Part shown: piece by piece, positions 13,190 to 25,300 of the stretch
Numbering within the stretch: position 1 is the stretch's first letter
Layout: the number at the start of each line of letters is the position of its first letter
Source: Haliclona indistincta
Lineage: Eukaryota; Porifera; Demospongiae; Haplosclerida; Chalinidae
Assembly (NCBI GenBank): GCA_964017065.1
Contig: OZ024783.1
Location: 18,327,752-18,391,751 of the forward strand
Reading direction: 5' to 3'
Length of the DNA: 64,000 nucleotides
The notes under the pieces: generated by a model
What the model saw: the letters and a program-made list of their open reading frames with translations, nothing else
Database searches by the model: none
What the model was told of the DNA's origin: nothing
Program-made: the position numbers and the translations under genes

Positions 13190-14449
13190 TCTCTTATGCT
13201 CCAATACTGTACTACTGGTCGCTCTATGATGTGGTAGAGATGTGTGTTGTTTGGACCATAGTTAAGTATTATTATAGTGAGTGAGGGTTTGATAACAAGT
13301 GATAGTGTGATTCTCTCTCAATGATCCTGCCATCTTGACCCAGTACTAGTATCTCATCAGCATCCACTATACTGGACAGACGATGAGCAATGAAGATTGA
13401 AGTGCGATCATGAGCTGTGATCTGACACATTGCACTCAATATATGCTACAGCACAACAGAGATATCAGATTAATACTCACTCATCATAAGTTACTTCCTC
13501 CCTCACCTGTTCAGTGATGGAGTCCATGCAGTGATGATGTAGCTTCATCATACACTAGTATTGGTGCATTCTTCAACACTGCTCTGGCTATGGCTACTCT
13601 CTGCTTCTCACCTCCTGCAAGAGAGGGATAACAAGGAGTGAGAGAGAGAATTATTCTGATATACTTAGACTGTCCCTTGTAAGAAAGTTAGTCTATACTC
13701 ATGCAAAGTATAGCTATATAATACCAATAATATTCAGTATTGTCTCCTAGCTAGGCTTGAGCCGATTACAGTGCTATCATAATTTTGGCATTTTCGGCAC
13801 TATAAAGCATCGAGCATAATAGGTACAATTTCCTGCAAATGACATCATTCAATGGGCGTGGTGGTAGGCCTGTGCTATAAAATGGCGGCAAGCTAGAGCA
13901 CGTGCACGAGTGTAGATCTAGTCATAGATCATAGATCTAGTCTAGTCGTAGACTCTGCAGACATTAGCGACGATGACGAACTGTAGCTTCATCATACACT
14001 AGTATCGGTGCATTCTTCAACACTGCTCTGGCTATGGCTATACTCTCCGCTGCTTCTCACCTCCTGCAAGCTAAGCAGGCTAGACTGCAGAGCTAGGTTA
14101 ACAAGGAGTGAGACGGACTGATACTTAATTAGACTATCCCTTGTAAGATAGTTTGCCTATACTATACTCATGCAAAGTAGAATACCAATAATATTCAGTA
14201 TTGTCTCCATGCCTGATAGCTATAGTTTGAGCCCTCTCTCACTCATATTGTAGTGGCATCCCTTCAATAGCTCTCTTGAGTCCAGCTATCTCAATGGCGT
14301 TCATCACCTCCTCATCACTAGCTGATAGGTTACCATATGATACATTATAGAGGATTGTGTTATGGAACAGCACACTGTCCTGAGGGACCACTCCGATACT
14401 CCTCCGTAAGCTATCAAGAGTGATGTTCCTAATGTCCTCTCCTCCTGCT
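13190..14449 (-). pseudogene. ABCB7/ATM1-like ABC transporter remnant, copy 1
   Basis: The 3' exons of a mitochondrial ABCB7-type half transporter (family role: glutathione/Fe-S precursor export) are recognisable. A Q-loop exon (14449-14239) reads GGEDIRNITLDSLRRSIGVV, then PQDSVLFHNTILYNVSYGN, and stops early after MPLQYE. A signature/Walker B exon (13614-13507) has [13 protein letters not shown] and [10 protein letters not shown], followed by a 4-bp insertion relative to unit 2. The last exon (13445 down) has [23 protein letters not shown] and ERGSH, and stops at NPHSL (13272-13274). The membrane domain and Walker A exons, expected at higher coordinates, are absent. A second partial copy of the signature exon lies at 13985-14075. 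This is clearly a decayed gene. Confidence 0.85.
13985..14220 (-). repeat. Internal duplicate of the ABC signature exon and its intron
   Basis: This segment repeats most of 13,545-13,750: the coding strand of the GGEKQ/Walker B exon followed by the ACAAGGAGTGAGA and CAATAATATTCAGTATTGTC intron stretch. It carries small indels that break the frame. The equivalent duplicate is in unit 2 at about 40,729-40,945, so it predates the large duplication. Confidence 0.7.
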
Positions 14450-14896
14450 CTGATCGTGAGTCATTACTGTTGAATTATTCAAGAGCCTCTCAGCTACACT
14501 TGTGTATTGTAAATTTGTAGATGAGAGAAAATTGTCAAAATTTTGTTACTGAATTTTGTAAATTAGGTGATAAAGCTGACTAGTTAACTTATTCATAAAA
14601 CAACTGTAAATCTCATTATGTAGTTATGACATTTGAAAGCCCCTGACATGAGCTACCATGCCTGACGTACCCCTATATACATCGGTTTCAGCGGTGAAAT
14701 ATATCCCGTGTTACCCTATTTTCTTCGTATAACCATTATTAATTAGTAAATTTCCATAAAATTAAGTAATGGTGTATATTAGTATACTAAACAACACGCA
14801 CAAATTAGCTTCCTGCATCTGGGATCCGGAATACATGTTTGAACACCTTGCACTAGATGCATGATGGGTATACTGGTAGTAATGCATGCTACAGTA

Positions 14897-15082
14897 CAGC
14901 AGTTTTCCTACTTCTTGCAATAACAAAGCGCAGACCGTAGAGCGACACCTCATGCACTAATGTGTGAAGTCTTTGATCATCCTCCATCGTGTGAATAAGA
15001 TAACAATGCCTTCACACATTAGTGCATGAGGTGACGCTCTACGGTCTGCGCTTTGTTATTGCAAGAAGCAGGAAAACCGCTG
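14897..15082. mobile_element. 186-bp MITE-like foldback element (unit 1 only)
   Basis: The long terminal inverted repeats begin CAGCAGTTTTCCTACTTCTT and CAGCGGTTTTCCTGCTTCTT, with a loop of about 35 bp (arms of about 75 bp). It is flanked by TA on both sides (14895-14896, 15083-15084). The empty site is seen in unit 2 near 41,417 (ACAGTATGCTG). TA duplication and CAG ends suggest a Tc1/mariner-type non-autonomous element. An older relative lies at about 16,010-16,205. Confidence 0.85.
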
Positions 15083-15187
15083 TATGCTGAATTGCCGCAG
15101 GTTAACAGGCTGATATGACTGCATAGTGATTGGATTTTCTGAACTCAGTATTATCAATACATGATTTAAAATTATAATTATTACACG

Positions 15188-15327
15188 ACTAAAAAGAAGC
15201 ACATGTGGGTGGGGCTATTCTATAGATTCACTGTACAGTACAATAATTATGTTCGGCTAAAAAGAAGCACATGTGGGTGGGGCTATTCTAAAGATTCACT
15301 GTACAGTACAATAATTATGTTCGGCTT
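15188..15327. repeat. Two-copy tandem repeat of about 71 bp
   Basis: Two direct copies of a unit running from CTAAAAAGAAGCACATGTGG to AATAATTATGTTCGG, differing at about one base. Unit 2 has a single copy (about 41,528-41,598). Confidence 0.85.
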
Positions 15328-15496
15328 GATAATAGATTCAAGATAGAATCAGTGATAAACGAGTCAGCCATGTGTCATGCACGGCCTTTTATGAGTTGTT
15401 GTTTTCCACACAAAATGGTTTTTCACATTTATAGCTAGTTCTGCATATGCAATTAATTGCTCCTTGGTTTGCATGACTCTTTAATTGCTCTTTCAG

Positions 15497-17209
15497 TTGA
15501 GCTTTGACAGTAACCCTGAGACACACGGAGTGGACAGAAACCGCTACACTGACTACGAGGTTAAGATGAAGGTCAGTCATTAGATACCGAGTGGTGGGTT
15601 TCTGTGAGCGATAGAAACCGAGGCTAACCATCCCAAGATACTACAGGAAGTACATGTACAGATGATGTGTAGGTGTGCCCTAGCTAGCAGACTCCCAGTC
15701 TAACCCAGAGGGGCTCTCCCAGTGGATTAGACCCTTGACCTTCCTGTGTGTTGTCTATAGCATGATCTCTTTCAGTTGATCATTGAGTGGGAAGGTACAC
15801 TACTGATGACTAGTATTCATTAAATTCAGCTTCCTCTAAAACTCCATATCACTATACTATATACAACTTATATGGACCACCATAATGCAATATTGTAGCT
15901 ATGTCTGAGTAGTAGTGGTATTTGTAAACTCGTGTTCAGCGATGTCGATCATATGCGCTGATGTTTGAATGTGTTTGGTGATATTCTGTCATCTTGCAAT
16001 GCCGAAGGGAAAACCATGAGTGTCACCTTCATGTACTAATGTGTTCAGTCTCTGATCATTCTCCATCGTGTGAATAAAGACAACAGTGACTTTATGTAAA
16101 ACTTCAATCACTTTAAATAGTCAGCCTCTACTGCTTTCTGTGTAAGACTGAATTCATACATTAGTGCTCGAAGGTGATGCTTTACTTTGTATTTTGTTAG
16201 AAGACAGTAAATTTTTTTGAGCTATGATGGAGGTCGAGGTGACTGTCTAGGCATAGCTAGACCTTTGTTAGATTAACAAGTAGTGGTGTGAAATGGTTCT
16301 GCAATTTAGTAACTTGCTTAGCAAATCAACAGCGACCTTTCACAAAATGTACGTACATGTGGGTTAGTATTATTGTCTGACAAGCAGCTTTCTTGTCATG
16401 GGCAGGGAGGTATGGTGTTAGGGCAGGGAGGACCGTGATTCAAGGGACAACATAGTAACAGCCTTTGAGTGTACAGTAAACCGCCTTTAACCCTTGCATC
16501 CGGTGAGAATCAGCCTAAAGCTATCTGTAGGCAACTCTCATGAGCTTATCCACCTTGAAAATCTAATTTTGGTTTGGTATCGTGTGCTTCACTCACAACT
16601 GGACTTCATCAAATCACTAGTTTCTTCCTCTATTTAAACTCGAGCTGTCAACTCTTCCTTTTTAACTACTCATTAGCACAGGTTGCTATTCATCATTTCA
16701 CATATTTTGGAAAATAAGTCTCTTTTTGTCTCTCTGCCTTTCCAATCCTAGTTACATGTACGTCCCTATAATAATTGTCTTGGAACAATTTATCATTGTG
16801 TCAGTGGATATTTCCAGCTGACGACAGACAAGCCCTCTCAGTATAACTATGATATGTACTCTATAATCTCTACTATAGACTAATATACCAGTGTTTAAGC
16901 TGAAGGAGTGTTCGAGTCGTAGACGATATCGTGATTTTGAATGGCTCAAGAAAGAACTAGAGAGAGATAGCAAGGTATGTTGCCATGTGTTAGACAGACC
17001 CTGTAACATCATGTTGTCCTCTACAGATCGTTGTTCCTCCTCTTCCTGGCAAAGCTTTCAAGAGACAACTACCATTTAGAGGAGATGAAGGTAACCCCGC
17101 CCCCTCTCATACCTTGCATGAGTGTATATATTATTGTGTGTAGGTCTATTCGATGATGACTTTATTGAAGAACGAAGGAAAGGATTGGAAGAGTTTGCCA
17201 ACAAGTTAG

Positions 17210-17271
<62 letters not shown>

Positions 17272-20200
17272 TCATATGCACCACACGAGGGGCTGAAATC
17301 TCGTATGCTGACTGGTGAAATCACGATTATAATCTTAGTATTTTTTCCTGTATATGCATTTTCTGTATAATTATAATAACACTGAAATGTCGTACCTCTC
17401 AACACACACATGTCTACTACCATGCTTGTATACTGACCTACCTGTGTCATACCTCTCAACACACACATGTCTACTACCATGCTTGTATACTGACCTACCT
17501 GTGTCATACCTCTCAACACACACATGTCTACTACCATGCTTGTATACTGACCTACCTGTGTCATACCTCTCAACACACACATTCTTGTATACTGACCTAC
17601 CTGTGTCATACCTCTCACACACACATGTCTACTACTACCATGCTTGTATACTGACCTACATGTGTCGTACCTCTCAACACACACATGTCCACTACCATGC
17701 TTGTATACTGACCTACCTGTGTCGTACCTCTCAACACACACATGTCTACTACCATGCTTGTATACTGACCTACCTGTGTCATACCTCACACACATGTCTA
17801 CTACCATGCTTGTATACTGACCTACCTGTGTCATACCTCTCACACATGTCTACTACCATGCATGTATACTGACCTACCTGTGTCATACCTCACACACATG
17901 TCTACTACCATGCTTGTATACTGACCTACCTGTGTCATACCTCACACACATGTCTACTACCATGCTTGTATACTTACCTACCTGTGTCGTACCTCTCAAC
18001 ACACACATGTCTACTACCATGCTTGTATACTGACCTACCTGTGTCGTACCTCTCAACACACATGCCTGCTACCATGCTTGTATACTGACCTACCTGTGTC
18101 ATACCTCACACACATGTCTACTACCATGCTTGTATACTGACATACCTGTGTCGTACCTCTCAACACACACATGTCTACTACCATGCTTGTATACTGACCT
18201 ACCTGTGTCGTACCTCTCAACACACACATGTCTACTACCATGCTTGTATACTGACATACCTGTGTCGTACCTCTCAACACACACATGTCTACTACCATGC
18301 TTGTATACTGACCTACCTGTGTCATACCTCACACACATGTCTACTACCATGCTTGTATACTGACATACCTGTGTCGTACCTCTCAACACACACATGTCTA
18401 CTACCATGCTTGTATACTGACCTACCTGTGTCGTACCTCTCAACACACATGCCTGCTACCATGCTTGTATACTGACCTACCTGTGTCATACCTCACACAC
18501 ATGTCTACTACCATGCTTGTATACTGACATACCTGTGTCGTACCTCTCAACACACACATGTCTACTACCATGCTTGTATACTGACATACCTGTGTCGTAC
18601 CTCTCAACACACACATGTCTACTACCATGCTTGTATACTGACCTACCTGTGTCGTACCTCTCAACACACACATGTCTACTACCATGCTTGTATACTGACA
18701 TACCTGTGTCGTACCTCTCAACACACACATGTCTACTACCATGCTTGTATACTGACCTACCTGTGTCATACCTCACACACATGTCTACTACCATGCTTGT
18801 ATACTGACATACCTGTGTCGTACCTCTCAACACACACATGTCTACTACCATGCTTGTATACTGACCTACCTGTGTCGTACCTCTCAACACACATGCCTGC
18901 TACCATGCTTGTATACTGACCTACCTGTGTCATACCTCACACACATGTCTACTACCATGCTTGTATACTGACATACCTGTGTCGTACCTCTCAACACACA
19001 CATGTCTACTACCATGCTTGTATACTGACCTACCTGTGTCATACCTCACACACATGTCTACTACCATGCTTGTATACTGACCTACCTGTGTCATACCTCA
19101 CACACAGGTCTACTACCATGCTTGTATACTGACATACCTGTGTCGTACCTCTCAACACACATGTCTACTACCATGCTTGTATACTGACCTACCTGTGTCA
19201 TACCTCACACACATGTCTACTACCATGCTTGTATACTGACATACCTGTGTCGTACCTCTCAACACACACATGTCTACTACCATGCTTGTATACTGACCTA
19301 CCTGTGTCGAACCTCTCAACACACATGCCTGCTACCATGCTTGTATACTGACCTACCTGTGTCATACCTCACACACATGTCTACTACCATGCTTGTATAC
19401 TGACCTACCTGTGTCATACCTCACACACATGTCTACTACCATGCTTGTATACTGACCTACCTGTGTCATACCTCACACACATGTCTACTACCATGCTTGT
19501 ATACTGACCTACCTGTGTCGTACCTCTCAACACACACATGTCTACTACCATGCTTGTATACTGACCTACCTGTGTCATACCTCACACACATGTCTACTAC
19601 CATGCTTGTATACTGACATACCTGTGTCGTACCTCTCAACACACACATGTCTACTACCATGCTTGTATACTGACATACCTGTGTCGTACCTCTCAACACA
19701 CACATGTCTACTACCATGCTTGTATACTGACCTACCTGTGTCGTACCTCTCAACACACACATGTCTACTACCATGCTTGTATACTGACATACCTGTGTCG
19801 TACCTCTCAACACACACATGTCTACTACCATGCTTGTATACTGACCTACCTGTGTCATACCTCTCAACACACACATGTCTACTACCATGCTTGTATACTG
19901 ACCTACCTGTGTCGTACCTCACACACATGTCTACTACCATGCTTGTATACTGACCTACCTGTGTCGTACCTCACACACATGTCTACTACCATGCTTGTAT
20001 ACTGACCTACCTGTGTCGTACCTCTCAACACACATGTCTACTACCATGCTTGTATACTGACCTGCCTGTGTCGTACCTCTCAACACACTCATGTCTACTA
20101 CCATGCTTGTATACTGACCTACCTGTGTCATGCCTCACACACACGTCTACTACCATGCTTGTATACTGACCTACCTGTGTCGTACCTCTCAACACACATG

Positions 20201-21775
20201 TCTACTACCATGCTTGTATACTGACCTGCCTGTGTCGTACCTCTCAACACACACATGTCTACTACCATGCTTGTATACTGACCTACCTGTGTCATACCTC
20301 ACACACATGTCTACTACCATGCTTGTATACTGACCTACCTGTGTCATACCTCACACACATGTCTACTACCATGCTTGTATACTGACCTACCTGTGTCATA
20401 CCTCACACACATGTCTACTACCATGCTTGTATACTGACCTACCTGTGTCATACCTCACACACATGTCTACTACCATGCTTGTATACTGACCTACCTGTGT
20501 CGTACCTCACACACATGTCTACTACCATGCTTGTATACTGACCTACCTGTGTCATACCTCACACTCATGTCTACTACCATGCTTGTAGACTGACCTACCT
20601 GTGTCATACCTCACACACATGTCTACTACCATGCTTGTATACTGACCTACCTGTGTCATACCTCACACACATGTCTACTACCATGCTTGTATACTGACCT
20701 ACCTGTGTCATACCTCACACACATGTCTACTACCATGCTTGTATACTGACCTACCTGTGTCGTACCTCACACACATGTCTACTACCATGCTTGTATACTG
20801 ACCTACCTGTGTCATACCTCACACACATGTCTACTACCATGCTTGTATACTGACCTACCTGTGTCATACCTCACACACATGTCTACTACCATGCTTGTAT
20901 ACTGACCTACCTGTGTCATACCTCACACACATGTCTACTACCATGCTTGTATACTGACCTACCTGTGTCATACCTCACACACATGTCTACTACCATGCTT
21001 GTATACTGACCTACCTGTGTCGTACCTCACACACATGTCTACTACCATGCTTGTTTACTGACCACTATCACAGTATTATGTGTCGTGGTTTACATAGTGA
21101 ATTCCTGTGGTACCATGTGTGGTATGATAATCTTTAATTTCCTCATGACTGCATGCTTCCAAATGTGAATTGTTCTCAAGTGAATTGTTCTCAAGTTGAA
21201 ATTGTTTGTAAACTCTTTATGTCTCACTTTTGAGATCACGTGATGTGATTTGAACCATGCAATTATTGTAACCTGTGGCTATCCTGTACTAAACAGTATT
21301 AGGGATCTTATATAAACTATCAATACACATGTACCAGCTTCACCGGTATTCTAAAGTGATTATCCAGTGTGAGTAGGCACGCAAGGCTTAAGCATTTGGG
21401 TTTGCCAATCAGTTGGTATGTGTGACATCAAAACACGGGCGTTTACAGCTTGAAAGCCTCCGTAAAACAGCTCTTATTCCTTGAAATTTGTGCAAGTCAT
21501 CTGTAGAGTACTGTGGCTATATCTTTCTGATACCTATGCTGTGCACAGGGGTGTTTTCTATGAACCCTAGGAATTAACTCCACTATACTGAAATAGCCCC
21601 TATTATTAGCTTTATAATAATTATAATCCCGCCATGTGTTAATCATGTGTTGCTTCTCTACTGTAGGATTGCTGGTCATCCATTAGCTCAGAATGAACGG
21701 TGTTTACACATGTTCCTGCAAGAGTCTGTAATTGATAGGAATTATGTTCCCGGGAAAGTGCGTAGTAACCATTGA
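15497..21775 (+). CDS. SNX3: Sorting nexin 3-like PX-domain protein, copy 1 (N-terminal exon not found)
   Basis: Exons: 15497-15571 (LSFDSNPETHGVDRNRYTDY then EVKMK), 16879-16974, 17027-17090, 17144-17204 and 21667-21775. They join in frame and give nearly the whole SNX3 PX domain: TNIPVFKLKECSSRRRYRDF (the RRY.DF phosphoinositide-binding motif), then VVPPLPGKAF, FRGDEG, FIEERRKGLE and AGHPLAQNERCLHMFLQ, ending VPGKVRSNH before TGA. SNX3 binds PI3P on early endosomes and acts in retromer-linked recycling. The first roughly 30 residues of the family are not visible upstream, so the gene may be 5'-truncated or its first exon may be unrecognised. The last intron (4.5 kb) is mostly minisatellite. 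An AATAAA lies at 22,197-22,202. Convergent with the ROCO-like gene. Confidence 0.85.
15572..16878. other. SNX3 intron with an old MITE-like copy
   Basis: This is the intron after the first visible SNX3 exon. Positions about 16,010-16,205 resemble the 186-bp element (shared TCCATCGTGTGAATAA core, inverted ends GTGTCACCTTCATG / CGAAGGTGATGC). One copy of TCTGCCTTTCCAATCC at about 16,735-16,751 is the single-copy precursor of the 17-bp array in unit 2. Confidence 0.6.
17213..17270. repeat. (CA)n microsatellite
   Basis: An almost perfect CA run of about 56 bp, just after the SNX3 exon 4 donor (AACAA|GTTAGTCACAC). In unit 2 the same place (about 44,395-44,440) is interrupted by CTTACACAAA. Confidence 0.95.
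17389..21063 (-). repeat. Minisatellite array 2 in SNX3 intron (reverse orientation)
   Basis: About 68 units of the family of array 1, inverted: ACCTCTCAACACACACATG, then TCTACTACCATGCTTGTATA, then CTGACCTACCTGTGTC. 57-bp units predominate on the left. From about 20,280 to the right end nearly all are 52-bp units. The variant GCCTGCTACCATG recurs near 18,064, 18,450, 18,893 and 19,326, showing block duplication of about 390-450 bp. The array lies entirely between SNX3 exons 4 and 5. Confidence 0.97.
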
Positions 21776-22345
21776 TACTAGTATTATCAGCTGATCCTAT
21801 AGCATGTGTTGTGTGTGTGTGCATGATAGACTATGCTTAATATCATGATGGACATTATATACCTCTAACCTGCTACTGATCTCTCTTCTCTGAGTTTGTC
21901 TGTTAATAATTTTATACTTTATTTTTGTGATTATCTCAGTAACGTATCACGTGGGATGGATAGACACCGCTAGCCTAGTTAACAATATTATCGAATTTCC
22001 TCGGATAGATGGAATAGAGGTTTGTCCCTTTCAGAAGCCTGGTCTGAAATAAGACTACGGTAAGAATTAACAAAATACAACTCCATGTAGTTTAGAGGGA
22101 GCAAGCATGAAGCTCTATGCATGTAGCAACTTTAAGAACATCAGTTTGAATCCTATGATAAGTCGATATTTGTTATTATTTTGACTTCAAGAGAGAAATA
22201 AATAGAAGCCCGGGCTTTCATTCGAGGAAACCACTGTTATCATTATTATCAACAGCATAATACTCTTGCCCCAAGTATTGTATTTAAAGTCAAATATTTC
22301 ACGATCAAAAATAGTGTACACTATGTTCGTAAGTAGAGTTGATAA
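21776..22345. other. Convergent 3' region between SNX3 and ROCO-like genes
   Basis: Presumed 3' untranslated regions. It contains AATAAA at 22,197-22,202 (plus) and a TTTATT (minus AATAAA) near 21,921. From about 21,925 it matches unit 2 after 48,460. No exons seen. Confidence 0.5.
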
Positions 22346-25300
22346 TTATAAAACAGCACACTTCGATGTATGTTGTGCTGTCTCTCTCTCCTGATGGTGG
22401 ACTGGTTCAGTCTCTCTCATCCTCTGCAGTGCAGCTCTCAACACCCTCCATGAAGGGACTCCCTTCTGTGTGACGTTGTCTTGTTGCTGCAGCCATGCTG
22501 AGAGCATGGCTATCTTGCAGCTATCTATTCTGCCTCGCTGCTCAAGGTCTATCCTCTCCAGTGAGGAGTAGAGAAGGCCTAGTTGCAGTCCAAGCTCCTT
22601 CCAATGGTTGACACTACGAATCTCAGCCAACACATCACACAGGTCATTCTCAGCTGTAATGAGTACATAATAACAGGGACACTCTCCATCATGTGGTGTA
22701 ACTCACTGAGTGTTCTAGAGTGGTCACCACTAACACCAGCAGCAGCTGTGGGTAGCTGTGTAGTCATGTCTATAGTACCATACAATAACTCTAATACACT
22801 GCAATGGTTCATAATAATGGCATACCTGGTGACTGCAGCCATCGCAACTCCTGTTCCCTCAATTCACACCTCTTCCTGGTTAGTTCACACTGAGCTCTTG
22901 CTGGTGGTCCTGTGCAAAGGATGTGACGAGACTCTCTGTTACAGGAGCAGGGAAAGGAGTCCTCGATAGTGATGCTGTCTACATCAAAGCTGAGCCTCTT
23001 CTCTGTTTCAAGTATTGTCTCACGGATGATGGAACGAATGACGGAGCACTCACTGTCGCTAAACGAGTAGTAGATCTCTAGTTGAAGCTGTCTCTCAATA
23101 ATAGTGACATCACCTCCTTCTTCGTATTGAAGTACAAAGATGTTTCTATACTGCTGCTGTCCATTGACAACACTGAATGAGCGAGACAGGAGCAACACGA
23201 TCAGTGTAGGAGAGAACGCAGGAGGCAGAGGAATGTAGAGCTCTCGACCACCGACTCGAGTTCTCAACCTGACTATCCACGGACACATCTGCTCTAAATC
23301 AGCTGTTGTCTCACGCTCTTGTTCCTTTGAAGCATAGCGTAGTACACACGGCATAAAGAACTCATTGGATTTCTCGATAATGGCAACAGCCTTTACCTCA
23401 GCAAGGAGGTTGATAAATGCCTCAGCATTGAGCAGGCGAGGGAATTGGAAACACTCTGCCAGTGTGTGTCGGTCAAAGCAGCCATGCAGTTGGAAGTGTT
23501 CCCTGGCACCAGCAGGAAGGTCTATGCCAAACAGATCATGGAGCTCGTCCTCATTGATAAAGGACACACCAATCAGGAGGGACACCAGGTCATGGATGGG
23601 CTTCAGATTTACGATAACGAGTGACTGGTAGTGTAAGATGAGGTTGAGGTTATGGAAGAATGTGATTGCCTTCCTGGTCTCCTGCTCATCCATATCCAGT
23701 GACCTGCCGATATCCACACACTCCTGCAGCGATAGAATGGCTCTCTGCTCGGCCTTAGATGAGGACAACAGACTAAGATAGAACCCAAACCATCGTAGCT
23801 TTATAGTAACCTTTACGGAAGGGCTCTTGCTGATTAGCCGTCGTAACTCCTTCATGTATTGCCTTCTCTGCTTCTTGTCACTGATGATTGCATTGACGGA
23901 AAGGATAGGCTTGCCTTTGTAGTTGATTCGGAGTGGCTCATAGGCTTTCAGGCTCTGGGCTAGGCTGGTGTTCTTGTCATCAAGTGACTCACTCACACAC
24001 TCGTGCATTCTGTCGGCAAATGTGCCGATGACAGCAAAACGTGGGTTACCATGGTAATCCGATGAAGGCATCAAAGAGGGAAGAAAGGAAGACATCGATT
24101 TAGCGAGAGCCTCTAGTAGCTGCCAATATGAGTGCTGGAGCCTTGTATCAGCCATGCTGATAGAGTGGCCTCGTATACAATATGAGAACTGTGGGATGGC
24201 ATCTAACCGCTCATTAAGCTTCAGAGTGAAGAGGGCTAGACACTTGTTGCGGACAAAGAGAGGGAAAACGTCCAGATAGTTTGGTTGACCACCAGAGTCA
24301 GACATTAGTAGTAATCTGGTACGAAAGAGGCGGGTTGATCCACGGACCTTGGGAAGTCGCTGCATGATGTCTGTCAATATCTGAGGAAAGTCTCGTCTGT
24401 GCTTGGTTGCAGCACCAGTAGCTGCTGGAGGAGAGTGGGCTGGGTCAGAGAGGGTAGGGGTAGCTCCTGTCTCATGCAGGACAGCACTTCGTTGCTCTGT
24501 ACCAAGATGGTCGACAGGTTTAGCCAGATCCTCGATAGTTTCACAAACCTAAGGGTGGATGAGCACAATAGGAACAATGAATAACAATTATTTTCATGTG
24601 ACAATTATAGTTTCAGTGGAGTAGATTTCAGCGAAAAAAGAGAAAAAATCAGTAGTGGTCCTAACTACCGTAGATCTGGAAATTTTGAGCATCAAAATAC
24701 TTCCGTCTGTCGTTCTAACAACGAAAATTAAAAACATGAAAATTGTGTGCATCAAAAATTTTGATCACCGAATAAATTCAAGCGGCTGGACGATCTCCCC
24801 GATCCCCAAGGTCCTCTTTCTACGCCCAAGGGAGATCATCAAGACCAACCTTGTAGACGTGATAGCCTCTAACAACAGAGTGCTTTGACACTTCCATGCT
24901 TGACTTCTACACACTGCCATGTGTGGTACCAAGCTCGACCAAGTTAATATTAGGCGTGAACAAAAATAAGTAGCAAAAATTCAACGTCGTTAGTCATATA
25001 AAGGACAGAACTGAAATTAGATGCAACGAAAATTTTACAGTACAAAATGAATACGTGAAAATTCCCAAAAATATGATAGCTCAAAAACGACTGAAAAAGT
25101 TTAGTTGCTGTGGAAAATCCAACAATTGTTCCTGAATTAAGCGGAACGATATGATTTCACAAGGTTAAAAATCAACAATAAAGAACCGCTGCACTGCTGT
25201 GTTCCAACACATATAGCAACAATGTAAGCTTGTTCAAGTTTCAAGAGATCTGTTTTCAGTTGATAAGCAAAACGCAGCTAGAACCAGCGTTTTCACTCTC

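Larger units (their letters stand above)
14450..15496. other. Junction region between ABCB7-like and SNX3 remnants
   Basis: AT-rich sequence without recognisable exons. By family structure, the missing 5' exons of the ABCB7-like gene (to the right) and of SNX3 (to the left) would both point into this stretch. It contains the 186-bp inverted-repeat element (14,897-15,082) and a tandem duplication of about 71 bp with the motif AAGAAGCACATGTGGGTGGG (about 15,190-15,327). Unit 2 has one copy of the latter and lacks about 190 bp corresponding to 14,450-14,640. Confidence 0.5.

Noticed and set aside
23365..23631. 88-codon plus-strand frame, also at 51,307-51,573
   Set aside because: Shadow of the ROCO-like main exon on the other strand.
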